Of a stretch of 64,000 nucleotides of DNA, positions 45,921-54,580 are shown one piece after another. The position numbers and the translations under genes were made by a program. The first letter of the stretch is position 1; each line of letters begins with the position of its first letter. The notes under the pieces were generated by a model. It made no database searches. It had not been told where the DNA came from and saw only the letters and a program-made list of their open reading frames with translations. The stretch spans positions 1 through 64,000 of the forward strand of contig JAGCNZ010000018.1 in assembly GCA_017645655.1 (NCBI GenBank), in the 5' to 3' direction. The DNA comes from Bacteroidaceae bacterium (GTDB taxonomy: Bacteria > Bacteroidota > Bacteroidia > Bacteroidales > Bacteroidaceae).

Positions 45921-46829
45921 ATGAAGATAAAGGACATCATAGGGCCTTCTCCCTGGCAGTTGCTGCGCGATTACCTGCAGATGCTGCTCGGCACGGTCAT
46001 CTACACGATTGGCTATTCCTGCTTCCTGTTGCCGTATAAAATCGTCAGCGGAGGCGTGACGGGCATTTCCACCATCCTGTTCTACCTGACGGGATTCCCT
46101 GCAGGCAACACCTACCTTCTGATAAACATAGCCTTGCTCCTGCTGGCCATGCGGATATTGGGGTGGAGATACCTGGTTCGCACGATTATCGTGACGCTCC
46201 TCATCTCCGGTGCCATCAGCATCATGCAGACAAAGCTCACTGTGGTGGGTGCCGACGGAAGCCATGCCTTGATGCACATCATCGGCGAACAGAAGTTCAT
46301 GGCGTGCGTGATTGGTGCTTTCTTCGAGGGTCTCGGCCTGGCAACCATCTTCCTGGCAGGGGGCAGCACGGGTGGCACGGACATCATCGCCAGCTCCATC
46401 AACAAGTACTGGAACATTTCGCTCGGCCGCTTGCTCCTGATGCTCGACATCATCATCATTGGCGGCAGCTACCTTATCTCGCACGACATCGAGACGATGG
46501 TGGTGGGCTACTTGGCTATGTTCATCAGCCTCAACTTCCTCGACTACGTCATCAATGCGGCAAGGCGGAGCGTACAGTTCATCATCATCAGCGAGCACTA
46601 CGAAAAGATAGCCGAGGAGGTGAACACGAGGCTGGAGCGTGGCGTGACCGTCCTCTCTGGCGAGGGCTTCTACAGCAAGGAGAAGCGGCAGGTGCTGCTC
46701 ATCCTGGCGAAGCGCTACGAGAGCCGCAGCATCTTCCAGCTCATCAAGCGCATCGACCCGCAGGCGTTCGTCTCGATGAGCAACGTGGAAGGCGTCTTCG
46801 GCGAAGGCTTCGACCCGATAAAGAAGTAA
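45921..46829 (+). CDS. YitT family membrane protein (2)
   Basis: 302 aa from the ATG at 45921, which directly follows the first YitT; longer in-frame starts lie within that gene. Same layout: CFLLPYKIVSGGVTGISTIL, FLAGGSTGGTDIIASSINKY, C-terminal DUF2179 with GVTVLSGEGFYSKEKRQVLL and SNVEGVFGEGFDPIKK. The two are clear paralogues, perhaps forming a hetero-oligomer; that is an inference from adjacency. Confidence 0.9.
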   Translation: MKIKDIIGPSPWQLLRDYLQMLLGTVIYTIGYSCFLLPYKIVSGGVTGISTILFYLTGFPAGNTYLLINIALLLLAMRILGWRYLVRTIIVTLLISGAISIMQTKLTVVGADGSHALMHIIGEQKFMACVIGAFFEGLGLATIFLAGGSTGGTDIIASSINKYWNISLGRLLLMLDIIIIGGSYLISHDIETMVVGYLAMFISLNFLDYVINAARRSVQFIIISEHYEKIAEEVNTRLERGVTVLSGEGFYSKEKRQVLLILAKRYESRSIFQLIKRIDPQAFVSMSNVEGVFGEGFDPIKK

Positions 46830-46864
46830 ACACACGACAAACGACTGACAACAGACAGCGAAGG

Positions 46865-47473
46865 ATGAAAGGCGAACTCATAATGGCGACGAACAACGCC
46901 CACAAGCTGGAGGAAATCCGGCAGATACTGGGCCATGCCTACAAGGTCAAGAGCATGAGCGACATAGGCTGCACCGAGGACATTCCCGAGACGGCAGGCA
47001 CGCTGGAGGGCAACGCGTTGCAGAAGGCACGCTACATCCACGAGCATTATGGCGTGGATTGCTTTGCCGACGACACAGGTCTGGAGGTTGATGCCCTGGG
47101 CGGCGCACCCGGCGTCTACACGGCACGATTCGGCGCCATGAACGGCTACGCCGAAAGCCACGATGCCGACGCCAACATCCGATGCCTGCTTGACAAGCTC
47201 AAGAACGCTGCCACGCGAAGCGCCCGCTTCCGCACAGTCATCGCTCTCATCAGGGGAGAAGAGGAGACACTCTTTGAGGGCATCGTCGAAGGAGAGATAC
47301 TGCAACGGCCCGTCGGGCAAGGCGGCTTCGGCTACGACCCCGTCTTCGCACCCACAGAAGGGCAAGGCCTCGCCTTCGCGCAAATGGCGGCAGAAGCCAA
47401 AAACGCCATCAGCCATCGCGGACGCGCCACAATGAAACTGGCAAATTTTCTCACCGCAGAAAGCAATAATTGA
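46865..47473 (+). CDS. rdgB: XTP/dITP diphosphatase
   Basis: 202 aa. It removes non-canonical purine nucleoside triphosphates (XTP, dITP, ITP). The start at 46865 gives MKGELIMATNNAHKLEEIRQ, fitting the MKxxLVxATxN opening; MATNN at 46883 is an alternative. FADDTGLEVDALGGAPGVYTAR holds the catalytic Asp, GFGYDPVF and SHRGRAMKL-like SHRGRATMKL close the active site. Last gene of the beta-barrel-leuS-YitT-YitT-rdgB run. Confidence 0.95.
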   Translation: MKGELIMATNNAHKLEEIRQILGHAYKVKSMSDIGCTEDIPETAGTLEGNALQKARYIHEHYGVDCFADDTGLEVDALGGAPGVYTARFGAMNGYAESHDADANIRCLLDKLKNAATRSARFRTVIALIRGEEETLFEGIVEGEILQRPVGQGGFGYDPVFAPTEGQGLAFAQMAAEAKNAISHRGRATMKLANFLTAESNN

Positions 47474-47537
47474 GGCGACGATTCCGTTATAAACTATAGA
47501 AGACATGAAGTAGAACAAGGGAGGATTGCAAACGTGG

Positions 47538-47635
47538 CACGCGATAATTGTATTTTACCCACGTAATATTTTAAATATTACACGTGATAATTACATTTTA
47601 CCCACGTTATAATTTGAATTAACCCACGCGACGTT
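47538..47635. repeat. 22-bp-phased CACGT array, locus 5
   Basis: CACGCG 47538, CACGTA 47560, CACGTG 47581, CACGTT 47603 and CACGCG 47625: spacing 22, 21, 22, 22. It ends CACGCGACGTTTT, like locus 1 (CACGTGACGTTT). Upstream of porZ, same orientation. Confidence 0.85.
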
Positions 47636-47671
47636 TTCAACCACCTCCTGCGACACCATAAAACAACGAAG

Positions 47672-49966
47672 ATGACAAAGAAAATCTCCACCCTGGCACT
47701 GCTCCTCTGCATGCTTTGCCTCACCACCACAGCCCAGCAGCTGGGAACATGGCACTTGTACCTCAGCTACCAAATCGCCACACAAAGCGCAGTGAGCGGA
47801 AGCGTCGTCTACTCCCTCATGAACGGCAACCTGCTCTCATACGACACGGAAGACGGCGAAGTGCGCACCTACGACCACCTGGGCATACTGAGCGACGTGA
47901 ACATCTCTCACATCGCATACAGCAAAGAGGCAGGCAAACTGCTCATCGTCTACAGCAGCTGCAACATCGACCTCCTCGACAAGGACGGCAACATACAGAA
48001 CCTCTCAGCACTGAAGGAAAAGCGAATCCTCGACAAATCCATCAAGGACGTCTGCATCTCCGGACACCTGGCGTTCATCGCCACAGGCTTCGGCATCGTA
48101 GTGGTCGACATGAAAGAAGGAGTCTTCCGCGACACCTACAAACTCGACTACAAGATAAACTGCATCACCGCATCCGACGATTACATCTTCCTCGGCACCA
48201 GCACCGGACTGATGAGATGCTCGCGAGCAAGCAACATACAACTCGCCGAGAACTGGAAATTGAGAAGCAGCGCCTCCTTCAAAAAGATATGCATCATGGG
48301 AGACAAGCTCTTGGCAATAAGAACCGAAGGCATACACTACCTCACCTTCGTGGGCAGTTCATCCACACTTTACTCCGCAGGCAACTACAACTTCCTGAAA
48401 AACATCGGCGATCGCGTCCTCTGGGGCAACGCAACCACCATCGCCTACACTGCCGACCTGAACGCCGACCCCACCATCATCACGACACAAGGCAAATGCT
48501 CAGACGTCTCCTGCATAGGCAACACATACTGGGTGAGCGAACAGGAAAACGGCCTGCGAGGCTACAAACTCAGCGGCAACGAACTCGTTCCCACAGGAGA
48601 AATCATACAGCCAAGCAGCCCGATACGCGACATCGGCTACAACCTCAGCTGGGTAGGCGACCGTCTCCTGGTGGCAGGAGGCATCAACACAGTCGGAAGC
48701 TTCACCAATCCCGCCACCTCTATGTACTATGAGAACGGTGAGTGGACGAACTTCAAAGAGATGGACATCCCGTCGCAATACCCCAGCCTACGTCTCAGGA
48801 ACACCACCGACCTGGTGCAAGACCCACTCGACGACACACATCACTTCGCATCACTCTACCGCACCGGACTCTGCGAATACAGAAACGCAAAATTCGTCAA
48901 GCTGTATAATCAGGACAACTCACCGCTCAGAGCACTCGTCCAGACTCCCCTCTACTACAACTACGTCATGTGCGCAGCCCTCAGCTACGACGCCGACGGC
49001 AACCTCTGGATGGCCTCCTCCATGAGAGACTCCGCACTCCACGTCCTCAAACCCGACGGCAAATGGTACAACCCCTACTACGAAGCACTGGACGGCACCT
49101 CGCTCATCGACAAAATACTGCACCACAGCAGCGGCATCAAGCTCATCACCAGCCGCCGACTCGAAAAGCGAGGACTCTTCTGCCTCGACACGAAGGGAAC
49201 AGAACGCACAACCGACGACAGGACAGTCATGCACCAGAACATCTTCAACCAGGACGGCACGCCATATACCCCGGAACAGTTCTTCTGCCTTTGCGAAGAC
49301 CTGGACGGCATGGTGTGGGTCGGCACATCGGCAGGACTCTTCGTCATTGAAGACGTTTCCAAAGTCTTTGACCAAGACTTCCAGTTCACCCAGATTAAAA
49401 TCAACCGCAACGACGGCAGCGGACTTGCCGACTATCTCCTCAACGATGTCTCCATCGCGTGCATCACCATCGATGCCGCCAACCGCAAATGGATCGGCAC
49501 ACAAACCAACGGAGCCTTCTTGATAAGTGCCGACGGACAAGAGATGATTCACCACTTCACCACGGACGACAGCCCACTGCTGAGCAATAGTGTGCAGAGC
49601 ATAGCCGTGCATCCCGGCACAGGAGAAGTCGTCTTCGGAACCGACAAAGGACTTTGCAGTTACATCAGCGACGCGACTACTCCGGAAGAAGAACTCAAGA
49701 AAAGCAACGTCACAATATTCCCCAACCCGGTGACGACCGACTATAACGGACCTATCGCCATACGTGGCCTCGTCAATGACACCGAGGTGAAGATTATCTC
49801 GACGGGTGGTCAACTTGTATGGAACGGCACCTCCGCCGGCGGAACCTGCCTTTGGAACGGCTTGGCAAACAACGGCAGGCGAGTTGCCAGCGGCGTTTAT
49901 CACGTCGTAGCAAACACGCCTGAAGGCGGAAAAGCCATCATCACGCGCATCGTCATCGTAAGGTAA
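47672..49966 (+). CDS. porZ: T9SS-associated PorZ-like protein
   Basis: 764 aa; signal peptide to about residue 21 (TTAQ). The body is two beta-propellers made of two-component-regulator-type repeats: LGTWHLYLSYQIATQSAVSG, VYSLMNGNLLSYDTEDGEV, IDLLDKDGNIQNLSAL, then DGMVWVGTSAGLFVIEDVSK. Residues about 675-764 form a type IX sorting domain (VTIFPNPVTTDYNGPIAIRG, GRRVASGVYHVVANTP, ITRIVIVR). Length and order match PorZ, the surface component of the T9SS attachment complex that handles anionic lipopolysaccharide. Its presence implies a functional T9SS in this organism. Confidence 0.75.
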   Translation: MTKKISTLALLLCMLCLTTTAQQLGTWHLYLSYQIATQSAVSGSVVYSLMNGNLLSYDTEDGEVRTYDHLGILSDVNISHIAYSKEAGKLLIVYSSCNIDLLDKDGNIQNLSALKEKRILDKSIKDVCISGHLAFIATGFGIVVVDMKEGVFRDTYKLDYKINCITASDDYIFLGTSTGLMRCSRASNIQLAENWKLRSSASFKKICIMGDKLLAIRTEGIHYLTFVGSSSTLYSAGNYNFLKNIGDRVLWGNATTIAYTADLNADPTIITTQGKCSDVSCIGNTYWVSEQENGLRGYKLSGNELVPTGEIIQPSSPIRDIGYNLSWVGDRLLVAGGINTVGSFTNPATSMYYENGEWTNFKEMDIPSQYPSLRLRNTTDLVQDPLDDTHHFASLYRTGLCEYRNAKFVKLYNQDNSPLRALVQTPLYYNYVMCAALSYDADGNLWMASSMRDSALHVLKPDGKWYNPYYEALDGTSLIDKILHHSSGIKLITSRRLEKRGLFCLDTKGTERTTDDRTVMHQNIFNQDGTPYTPEQFFCLCEDLDGMVWVGTSAGLFVIEDVSKVFDQDFQFTQIKINRNDGSGLADYLLNDVSIACITIDAANRKWIGTQTNGAFLISADGQEMIHHFTTDDSPLLSNSVQSIAVHPGTGEVVFGTDKGLCSYISDATTPEEELKKSNVTIFPNPVTTDYNGPIAIRGLVNDTEVKIISTGGQLVWNGTSAGGTCLWNGLANNGRRVASGVYHVVANTPEGGKAIITRIVIVR

Positions 49967-50073
49967 CGCAGGCATCACCGCAAGGTGTTCGCATAAACAT
50001 ATTCAGGTCTTGAGCCAGAAACCACAAGGCGTTTGCCAAGAAAGCGCAGGGTGTTTGCCAAGAAAGGACACGC
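49963..50073. repeat. 22-bp array entering a coding region, locus 6
   Basis: Units begin at 49963, 49985 (GTGTTCGC), 50007, 50029 (GCGTTTGCCAAGAAAG) and 50051 (GTGTTTGCCAAGAAAG), 22 bp each; units 50029 and 50051 are the closest pair. The array covers the porZ stop and the first codons of the next ORF. Confidence 0.75.
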
Positions 50074-51290
50074 TGCTTCGGTTGTTGCGCCGCTATCTCC
50101 TCCTGCTCGTCACCTGCACGGCAGCCTCCGTTCTCGTGGCGCTCATCCCTCATCATGCTATAGAAATGCATCTGCAGACGTCGATTGCAGACATTGTCAG
50201 GCAGGGAGAATTCCCCTCGCCCTATGGTCTGCCGATGCTTAAGACCGACCGATTCACCGATCTTCTGATGCTGAACCTGGCATGGTGCAACGACGAAAAG
50301 CATCCCGTCGAAGCCTCGATGATGAATCTCTTCTTTTATCCCAAGGTAGAAGAGACGCTGTCGGAGGCTTCCACGCAATTGACCTCGATGCCGAGAGAGC
50401 AGTTGCAACTGACGGAATACTCGCGCTACTGGCATGGCACCCAGTGCCTGCTGAGACCTCTGCTCGTGCTGACCGACTATGGTCGCCTCATTGTCATCAA
50501 TATCATCGTGCTTTCTTTGCTGGCTCTATGGAGCCTGTATGAGGTATGGCGGCATTGTTCGCCAAGCGTCGGCATTGCCTTCGCCATCGTTCTTTTGCTG
50601 GCGGCATTCCCTGCAGTGCCGCTCTGCATACAGTATTCGGTGTGCTTCTACATCATGTTCCTCTGCATCATCTACCTGCTTCGGCATGAGGAACAAGGTC
50701 ACTATGCCAGCACCTTTTTCACGACAGGTGCGCTGACAGCATACTTCGACCTGCTGACGACACCGCTCCTGACACTTGGCATACCTTTATTAATCTGCCT
50801 GCACAACTCGAGCATGGCAAGCCGCACAAAGCGTGTCATACTTCTGTCCGTCTGTTGGGCTGTAGGATATGCTGCCTTCTGGCTGTCGAAGTGTATGGTC
50901 GCATGGTTGCTGACGGGGCACGACATCGTGGGTGCTTTCATGGAGGAAGCAGTCAAGCGCTCCCTGTTCGGACTTCACACAATCAGTCAATCAATAGCAA
51001 GTCATCCGTATCTCTACATCGCAGCAGCCGTCATGACCTGCTTCCTTATATATATAGGTGTGCGATGGCTGCGGCAGAGTGCGAGGAGCAGCACCTTCCT
51101 GGACAGGCACGGCTGGCTTCTGCTCGTGGCAGCCATGCCGATACTCTGGTATGGGGCACTGCTCGAGCACACCGTCATTCACTTCTTCTTCACGTGGCGA
51201 ATGCTGGCGATTACGCTTATGGCCATCATGCTGCTATGCTTAGACTTACGACAAACCACACCCCAAACAGAGACATACCACGATGAGTAA
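50010..51290 (+). CDS. Polytopic membrane protein of unknown function
   Basis: 426 aa if begun at TTG 50010; no ATG is available until far inside. Residues 1-20 come from the 22-bp array, so TTG 50055 (MPRKDTLLRLLRRYL) is a better start, or a GTG/TTG nearby. Nine or so hydrophobic segments follow; the first is LLLLVTCTAASVLVALI and the last is ITLMAIMLLCLDL. A large extracytoplasmic loop (about 50-130) separates helices 1 and 2, as in GT-C-type glycosyltransferases, but no clear catalytic motif is seen. It overlaps the GT2 gene by 8 nt, so a linked role in glycan assembly is likely. Confidence 0.6.
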   Translation: MSQKPQGVCQESAGCLPRKDTLLRLLRRYLLLLVTCTAASVLVALIPHHAIEMHLQTSIADIVRQGEFPSPYGLPMLKTDRFTDLLMLNLAWCNDEKHPVEASMMNLFFYPKVEETLSEASTQLTSMPREQLQLTEYSRYWHGTQCLLRPLLVLTDYGRLIVINIIVLSLLALWSLYEVWRHCSPSVGIAFAIVLLLAAFPAVPLCIQYSVCFYIMFLCIIYLLRHEEQGHYASTFFTTGALTAYFDLLTTPLLTLGIPLLICLHNSSMASRTKRVILLSVCWAVGYAAFWLSKCMVAWLLTGHDIVGAFMEEAVKRSLFGLHTISQSIASHPYLYIAAAVMTCFLIYIGVRWLRQSARSSTFLDRHGWLLLVAAMPILWYGALLEHTVIHFFFTWRMLAITLMAIMLLCLDLRQTTPQTETYHDE

Positions 51291-52212
51291 AATCGCAGTC
51301 CTCGTTCCGTGTTACAACGAAGCGCCGACCATCGCCAAGGTCGTGCAGGACTTCCGACGCGAACTGCCGGAAGCGGATATCTACGTCTATGACAACAACT
51401 CCACCGACGGCACGGCAGAAGCGGCCAGGTCGGCAGGGGCGATTACTCGCCAAGAACCCCGTCAGGGCAAAGGCAACGTCGTCCGAAGCATGTTTCGCGA
51501 CATCGAGGCCGACGTCTATCTGATGGTCGATGGCGACGACACCTACCCTGCTGAGGACGCGCGGCGCATGGTGGAGATGGTCCTCGCTGGCGGATGCGAC
51601 ATGGTAGTCGGCGACAGATTGTCGACGACCTACGGCGAGGTGAATTCCAGGAAATGGCACAGTTTCGGCAACAAACTGGTGCGTTGGCTCATCAACCGCA
51701 TCTTCCATACCAACTTGCAAGACATCATGTCCGGCTACAGGGCGATGAGTCGTCTGTTTGTAAAGCATTTCCCCGTTCAGTCGGAAGGTTTCGGCATCGA
51801 GACAGAAATGACGATTCATGCGTTGGACCACCGTTTTGCGGTCAGCGAGACACCCGTCGACTATAGGGAACGCATAGAGGGGAGCACGTCGAAGCTCAAC
51901 ACGTTCTCCGACGGACTGGTGGTGCTTACCACCATCACCACGCTGTTCCGCGACATCCGGCCTATGGCATTCTTCTCTTTCTTTGCCGTACTGCTCGCTC
52001 TTGTCTCGGTTATCATGGTGACGCCGGTCTATATGGAGTATCTCGACACAGGTCTGGTGCCCCGTTTTCCTACGCTTATCGTGGCAGGATTCATCATGCT
52101 TGTCGCCATCCTGCTGTGGGTGTGCGGCATCATCCTCACGGTCATCAGGGCGGGACACAACAAGCTGTACGAGATGATGCTCAGTGGCGATTCCGTTCCC
52201 GACGCTTCCTGA
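51283..52212 (+). CDS. Family 2 glycosyltransferase with two C-terminal helices
   Basis: 309 aa. The GT-A start is VLVPCYNEAPTIAKVV; DGDDTYP (about 86-92) contains the metal-binding acidic motif; SEGFGIETEMTIHAL and VDYRERIEGSTSKLNTFSDG follow. Two transmembrane helices near 230-250 and 265-290 close the protein. This is the DPM1/ArnC-like layout of polyprenyl-phosphate sugar transferases. Donor sugar unknown. Its start lies inside the end of the preceding membrane protein. Confidence 0.88.
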   Translation: MSKIAVLVPCYNEAPTIAKVVQDFRRELPEADIYVYDNNSTDGTAEAARSAGAITRQEPRQGKGNVVRSMFRDIEADVYLMVDGDDTYPAEDARRMVEMVLAGGCDMVVGDRLSTTYGEVNSRKWHSFGNKLVRWLINRIFHTNLQDIMSGYRAMSRLFVKHFPVQSEGFGIETEMTIHALDHRFAVSETPVDYRERIEGSTSKLNTFSDGLVVLTTITTLFRDIRPMAFFSFFAVLLALVSVIMVTPVYMEYLDTGLVPRFPTLIVAGFIMLVAILLWVCGIILTVIRAGHNKLYEMMLSGDSVPDAS

Positions 52213-52222
52213 GTGCTGAGCC

Positions 52223-52498
52223 CTACAGCGTCAGTTTCTCGATTTTCATGTCGCCGCACTTTTCGATGATGCCTACGAGTTCCTTGAACTCAGGCGTGGC
52301 GGCGTGCTTTGCCAGGGCTTCTTCGCTTTCCCAGGTCTCGCAGAACATGAAGATGTCCTTGCGTGTGGCACTTTCGAAAACGTCGTAGCTGACCATTCCC
52401 TGGTGTTTCTGAGTCTTTGCGGTGAGCAGGATTGCTGCTTCAAGGGCGTCGTTGTACTTGCCTTTCTTGGCTTGGAAGAAACAATTAAGACGAATCAT
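52223..52498 (-). CDS. ABM-domain monooxygenase-like protein
   Basis: 91 aa, one antibiotic-biosynthesis-monooxygenase (YgiN-like) domain of ferredoxin-like fold: MIRLNCFFQAKKGKYNDALE, HQGMVSYDVFESATRKDIFM, FCETWESEEALAKHAATPEF. Such small proteins are cofactor-free quinol monooxygenases or haem-related. Substrate unknown. It lies 37 bp after lpxB on the same strand, with a GTAAAT-type repeat between. Confidence 0.85.
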   Translation of the reverse strand: MIRLNCFFQAKKGKYNDALEAAILLTAKTQKHQGMVSYDVFESATRKDIFMFCETWESEEALAKHAATPEFKELVGIIEKCGDMKIEKLTL

Positions 52499-52535
52499 AG
52501 TGTCATTTACAATTTGATGATTAACTATTTACTAT

Positions 52536-53675
52536 TTATCTCTTTGTGAGGTCGAGTATAATCTTTGCCGCTCTCTCTGGTGCTCCGGGCTCGCCCAGGA
52601 TGCTTGCCATGCGCTCGTAGCCTTTCAATTGCGTTTCTCTGGCTGAGCCTCCGGGCAGGATGGAAGCGAGGTGATGGCGAACATTGCTGACGTTCATCTG
52701 TTCTGCGACGAGTTCCGGCACCACTTCCTCCCCGGCGATGAGGTTGACGAGGGATATGTAGGGAACCTTCAGGAAGAGTCGTCTGGCGAGAGATGCCAGG
52801 CGGCCTGCCTTCATGTAATAGCAGACGACTTGCGGCACACGGAAGAGTGCCGTCTCGAGTGTTGCGGTTCCGCTGGTGACGAGGGCTGCCGTGCTGTGCT
52901 GAAGAAGCTGGAAAGTCTGGTCGCGAACAACAGTACATTTACCATTTAGCCATTTACCATTTACCATTTTAATGCACTCCTCGTAGAACTCATCCTCGAG
53001 TCCTGGGGCGGCGGCGAGCACCAACTGATAGTCTTTGGCGTAGGGCGCTGCCGCTGCAAGCATGCGAGGAAGGTTGTCGCGCACTTCCTGCTTGCGGCTT
53101 CCGGGCAGCAGAGCGATGATGGGTCGCCCGTCGATCTCACCATTTAAGGGGGAGTCAGAGGGGGTCCTCGCCACTTCATCTACGGTGGGATTGCCTACAT
53201 AATCAATATGGTAACCGTGCTTCTCTTGGTAGAACGGCACTTCGAAAGGCAGGATGGAGAGCAGCAGGTCGACATCACGCTTAATGTTGCGGATGCGATT
53301 TTCCTTCCATGCCCAGATTTTCGGAGCGATGTAGTAGGCCACGGGAATCGTGCTGTGCTGCTTGACGAAGCGTGCTATCCTGAGGTTAAAGCCTGGGTAA
53401 TCCACCAGAATCAACACGTCGGGGTTCCACGCGAGGATGTCCTGCTGGCAGCGTTTCATGCCGCGAAGGATGGTCGGCAGGTGCATGAGGACAGGAATGA
53501 AGCCCATATAAGCGAGGTCGCGATAGTGCTGAACGAGTTCCGCACCCTGTGCCGCCATCATGTCTCCGCCGTAGCAACGGAACTGCGCCGCCGCGTCTTG
53601 CTGCCTGATGGCTGCTATCAAGTGGCTCGCATGAACGTCGCCACTTGCCTCGCCTGCTATGAGATAGTACTTCAT
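52536..53675 (-). CDS. lpxB: Lipid-A-disaccharide synthase with repeat-encoded inserts
   Basis: 379 aa. It condenses UDP-2,3-diacylglucosamine with lipid X to form the lipid A disaccharide. Motifs: YYLIAGEASGDVHASHLIAA at the N-terminus, DYPGFNLRIA, YYIAPKIWAWKENRI, IALLPGSRKQEVRDNLP, TATLETALFRVPQVVCYYM. Two segments look foreign: about residues 168-178 (ARTPSDSPLNGE) and about 235-248 (KMVNGKWLNGKCTV), both encoded by words of dispersed intergenic repeats and both read in frame in surface loops. The enzyme is otherwise complete, so it is probably functional. Downstream of surE. Confidence 0.93.
   Translation of the reverse strand: MKYYLIAGEASGDVHASHLIAAIRQQDAAAQFRCYGGDMMAAQGAELVQHYRDLAYMGFIPVLMHLPTILRGMKRCQQDILAWNPDVLILVDYPGFNLRIARFVKQHSTIPVAYYIAPKIWAWKENRIRNIKRDVDLLLSILPFEVPFYQEKHGYHIDYVGNPTVDEVARTPSDSPLNGEIDGRPIIALLPGSRKQEVRDNLPRMLAAAAPYAKDYQLVLAAAPGLEDEFYEECIKMVNGKWLNGKCTVVRDQTFQLLQHSTAALVTSGTATLETALFRVPQVVCYYMKAGRLASLARRLFLKVPYISLVNLIAGEEVVPELVAEQMNVSNVRHHLASILPGGSARETQLKGYERMASILGEPGAPERAAKIILDLTKR
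52931..52972. repeat. GTAAATGG repeat inside lpxB
   Basis: TTTACCATTTAGCCATTTAC and TTTACCATTT continue the GTAAATRGTAAATG family seen in four intergenic regions; here it is translated as NGKWLNGK. Confidence 0.75.
53140..53173. repeat. G-rich dispersed repeat inside lpxB
   Basis: TTTAAGGGGGAGTCAGAGGG continuing GGTCC; translated in frame on the minus strand as RTPSDSPLNG. Related in composition to the palindrome at 11483-11525. Confidence 0.6.
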
Positions 53676-53684
53676 TGTATTAGT

Positions 53685-53788
53685 TCATAATTCATCATTC
53701 TCAATTCATAATTCATCACTCCATCTTTTAACTTTGGGCTTATGGCGTAGCCTAATTATGAATTATGAATTGTGAATTTTGAATTGAG
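53685..53788. repeat. AATTCATAATTC repeat between surE and lpxB
   Basis: Inverted AATTCATAATTC / GAATTATGAATT arms flank TTTAACTTTGGGCTTATGGC. The right arm encodes the last residues of SurE (NSKFTIHNS). The same word occurs at 3293-3324. Confidence 0.75.
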
Positions 53789-54511
53789 ATAAGCATTTGC
53801 TGTCATATCGAGCTGTATGGGCGTGATGGATGCGTAGCCGTGGTCGAGCGCCCAGTAGTCTGTGTCGGCTGCTTCGGGCTCGAGATTCTCGAAGTAACCC
53901 GTGAGTCGGTACTCGCCCTCGCCCACCTGCATCATCTCCTTCATCCACCTGCCGCGCCCCAATCGGCAGACGCGCGTGCCCTTCAACTGAGGCACTTCGG
54001 GGAAGTTGACGTTGAGCAGCACATCTTCCGGCAGGCCGTGCTCGAGGACATAGCGTGCCGTCTGCATGACCACCTCCTCGTAAGGCCGGAAATCACACTG
54101 CTGACTTTTGGTTTTGAGGCTGTAGGCGATGGCCGGCACTGCCTTCATGCAAGCCTCGAGCGCCGCGCCGACAGTGCCGCTGTAGTGCACCGAGACCGAC
54201 GCGTTATCGCCGTGATTGATGCCGCTCACCACAAGGTCGGGCCGCCTCTCGAGCAGTCCGTCCAGCGCCAGCTTCACGCAATCCGTGGGCGTGCCGCTGC
54301 ATTGATAGACCTTCAAGCCGGGTTGCTCCTTCAGAAGACTTATTTTAACCGAGGTGAGAGGGGATATGCTGCACGATGCCGCGCTGCGTGGCCCGTCGGG
54401 AGCCACCACGATGACGTCGCCCAGCCGGCACATCAAATCGGTCAGCACCCCCAGTCCCTGCGCCGCCACACCATCGTCGTTCGAGATGAGTATCAAGGGT
54501 CTTTTTGACAT
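53756..54511 (-). CDS. surE: 5'/3'-nucleotidase SurE
   Basis: 251 aa. Metal site ILISNDDGVAAQGL at residues 6-19; VVAPDGPRSAASCSISPLTS, VSGINHGDNASVSVHYSGTV follow. It dephosphorylates nucleoside monophosphates. The final nine residues (NSKFTIHNS) are encoded by the AATTC repeat, so the ancestral stop has probably been replaced. The promoter TATCTTTG at 54532-54539 lies about 20 nt upstream. surE-lpxB is a common Bacteroidetes order. Confidence 0.95.
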   Translation of the reverse strand: MSKRPLILISNDDGVAAQGLGVLTDLMCRLGDVIVVAPDGPRSAASCSISPLTSVKISLLKEQPGLKVYQCSGTPTDCVKLALDGLLERRPDLVVSGINHGDNASVSVHYSGTVGAALEACMKAVPAIAYSLKTKSQQCDFRPYEEVVMQTARYVLEHGLPEDVLLNVNFPEVPQLKGTRVCRLGRGRWMKEMMQVGEGEYRLTGYFENLEPEAADTDYWALDHGYASITPIQLDMTANAYLNSKFTIHNS

Positions 54512-54531
54512 GTTTGCACGTTATTTGGTGC

Positions 54532-54539
54532 AAAGATAC
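54532..54539 (-). promoter_or_regulatory. surE -7 box
   Basis: TATCTTTG on the minus strand, about 20 nt before the ATG. No clear -33. Confidence 0.65.
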
Positions 54540-54580
54540 GAAAAATAATTGGATTTGTCAGCTTTCGCGACTCAAATTTT

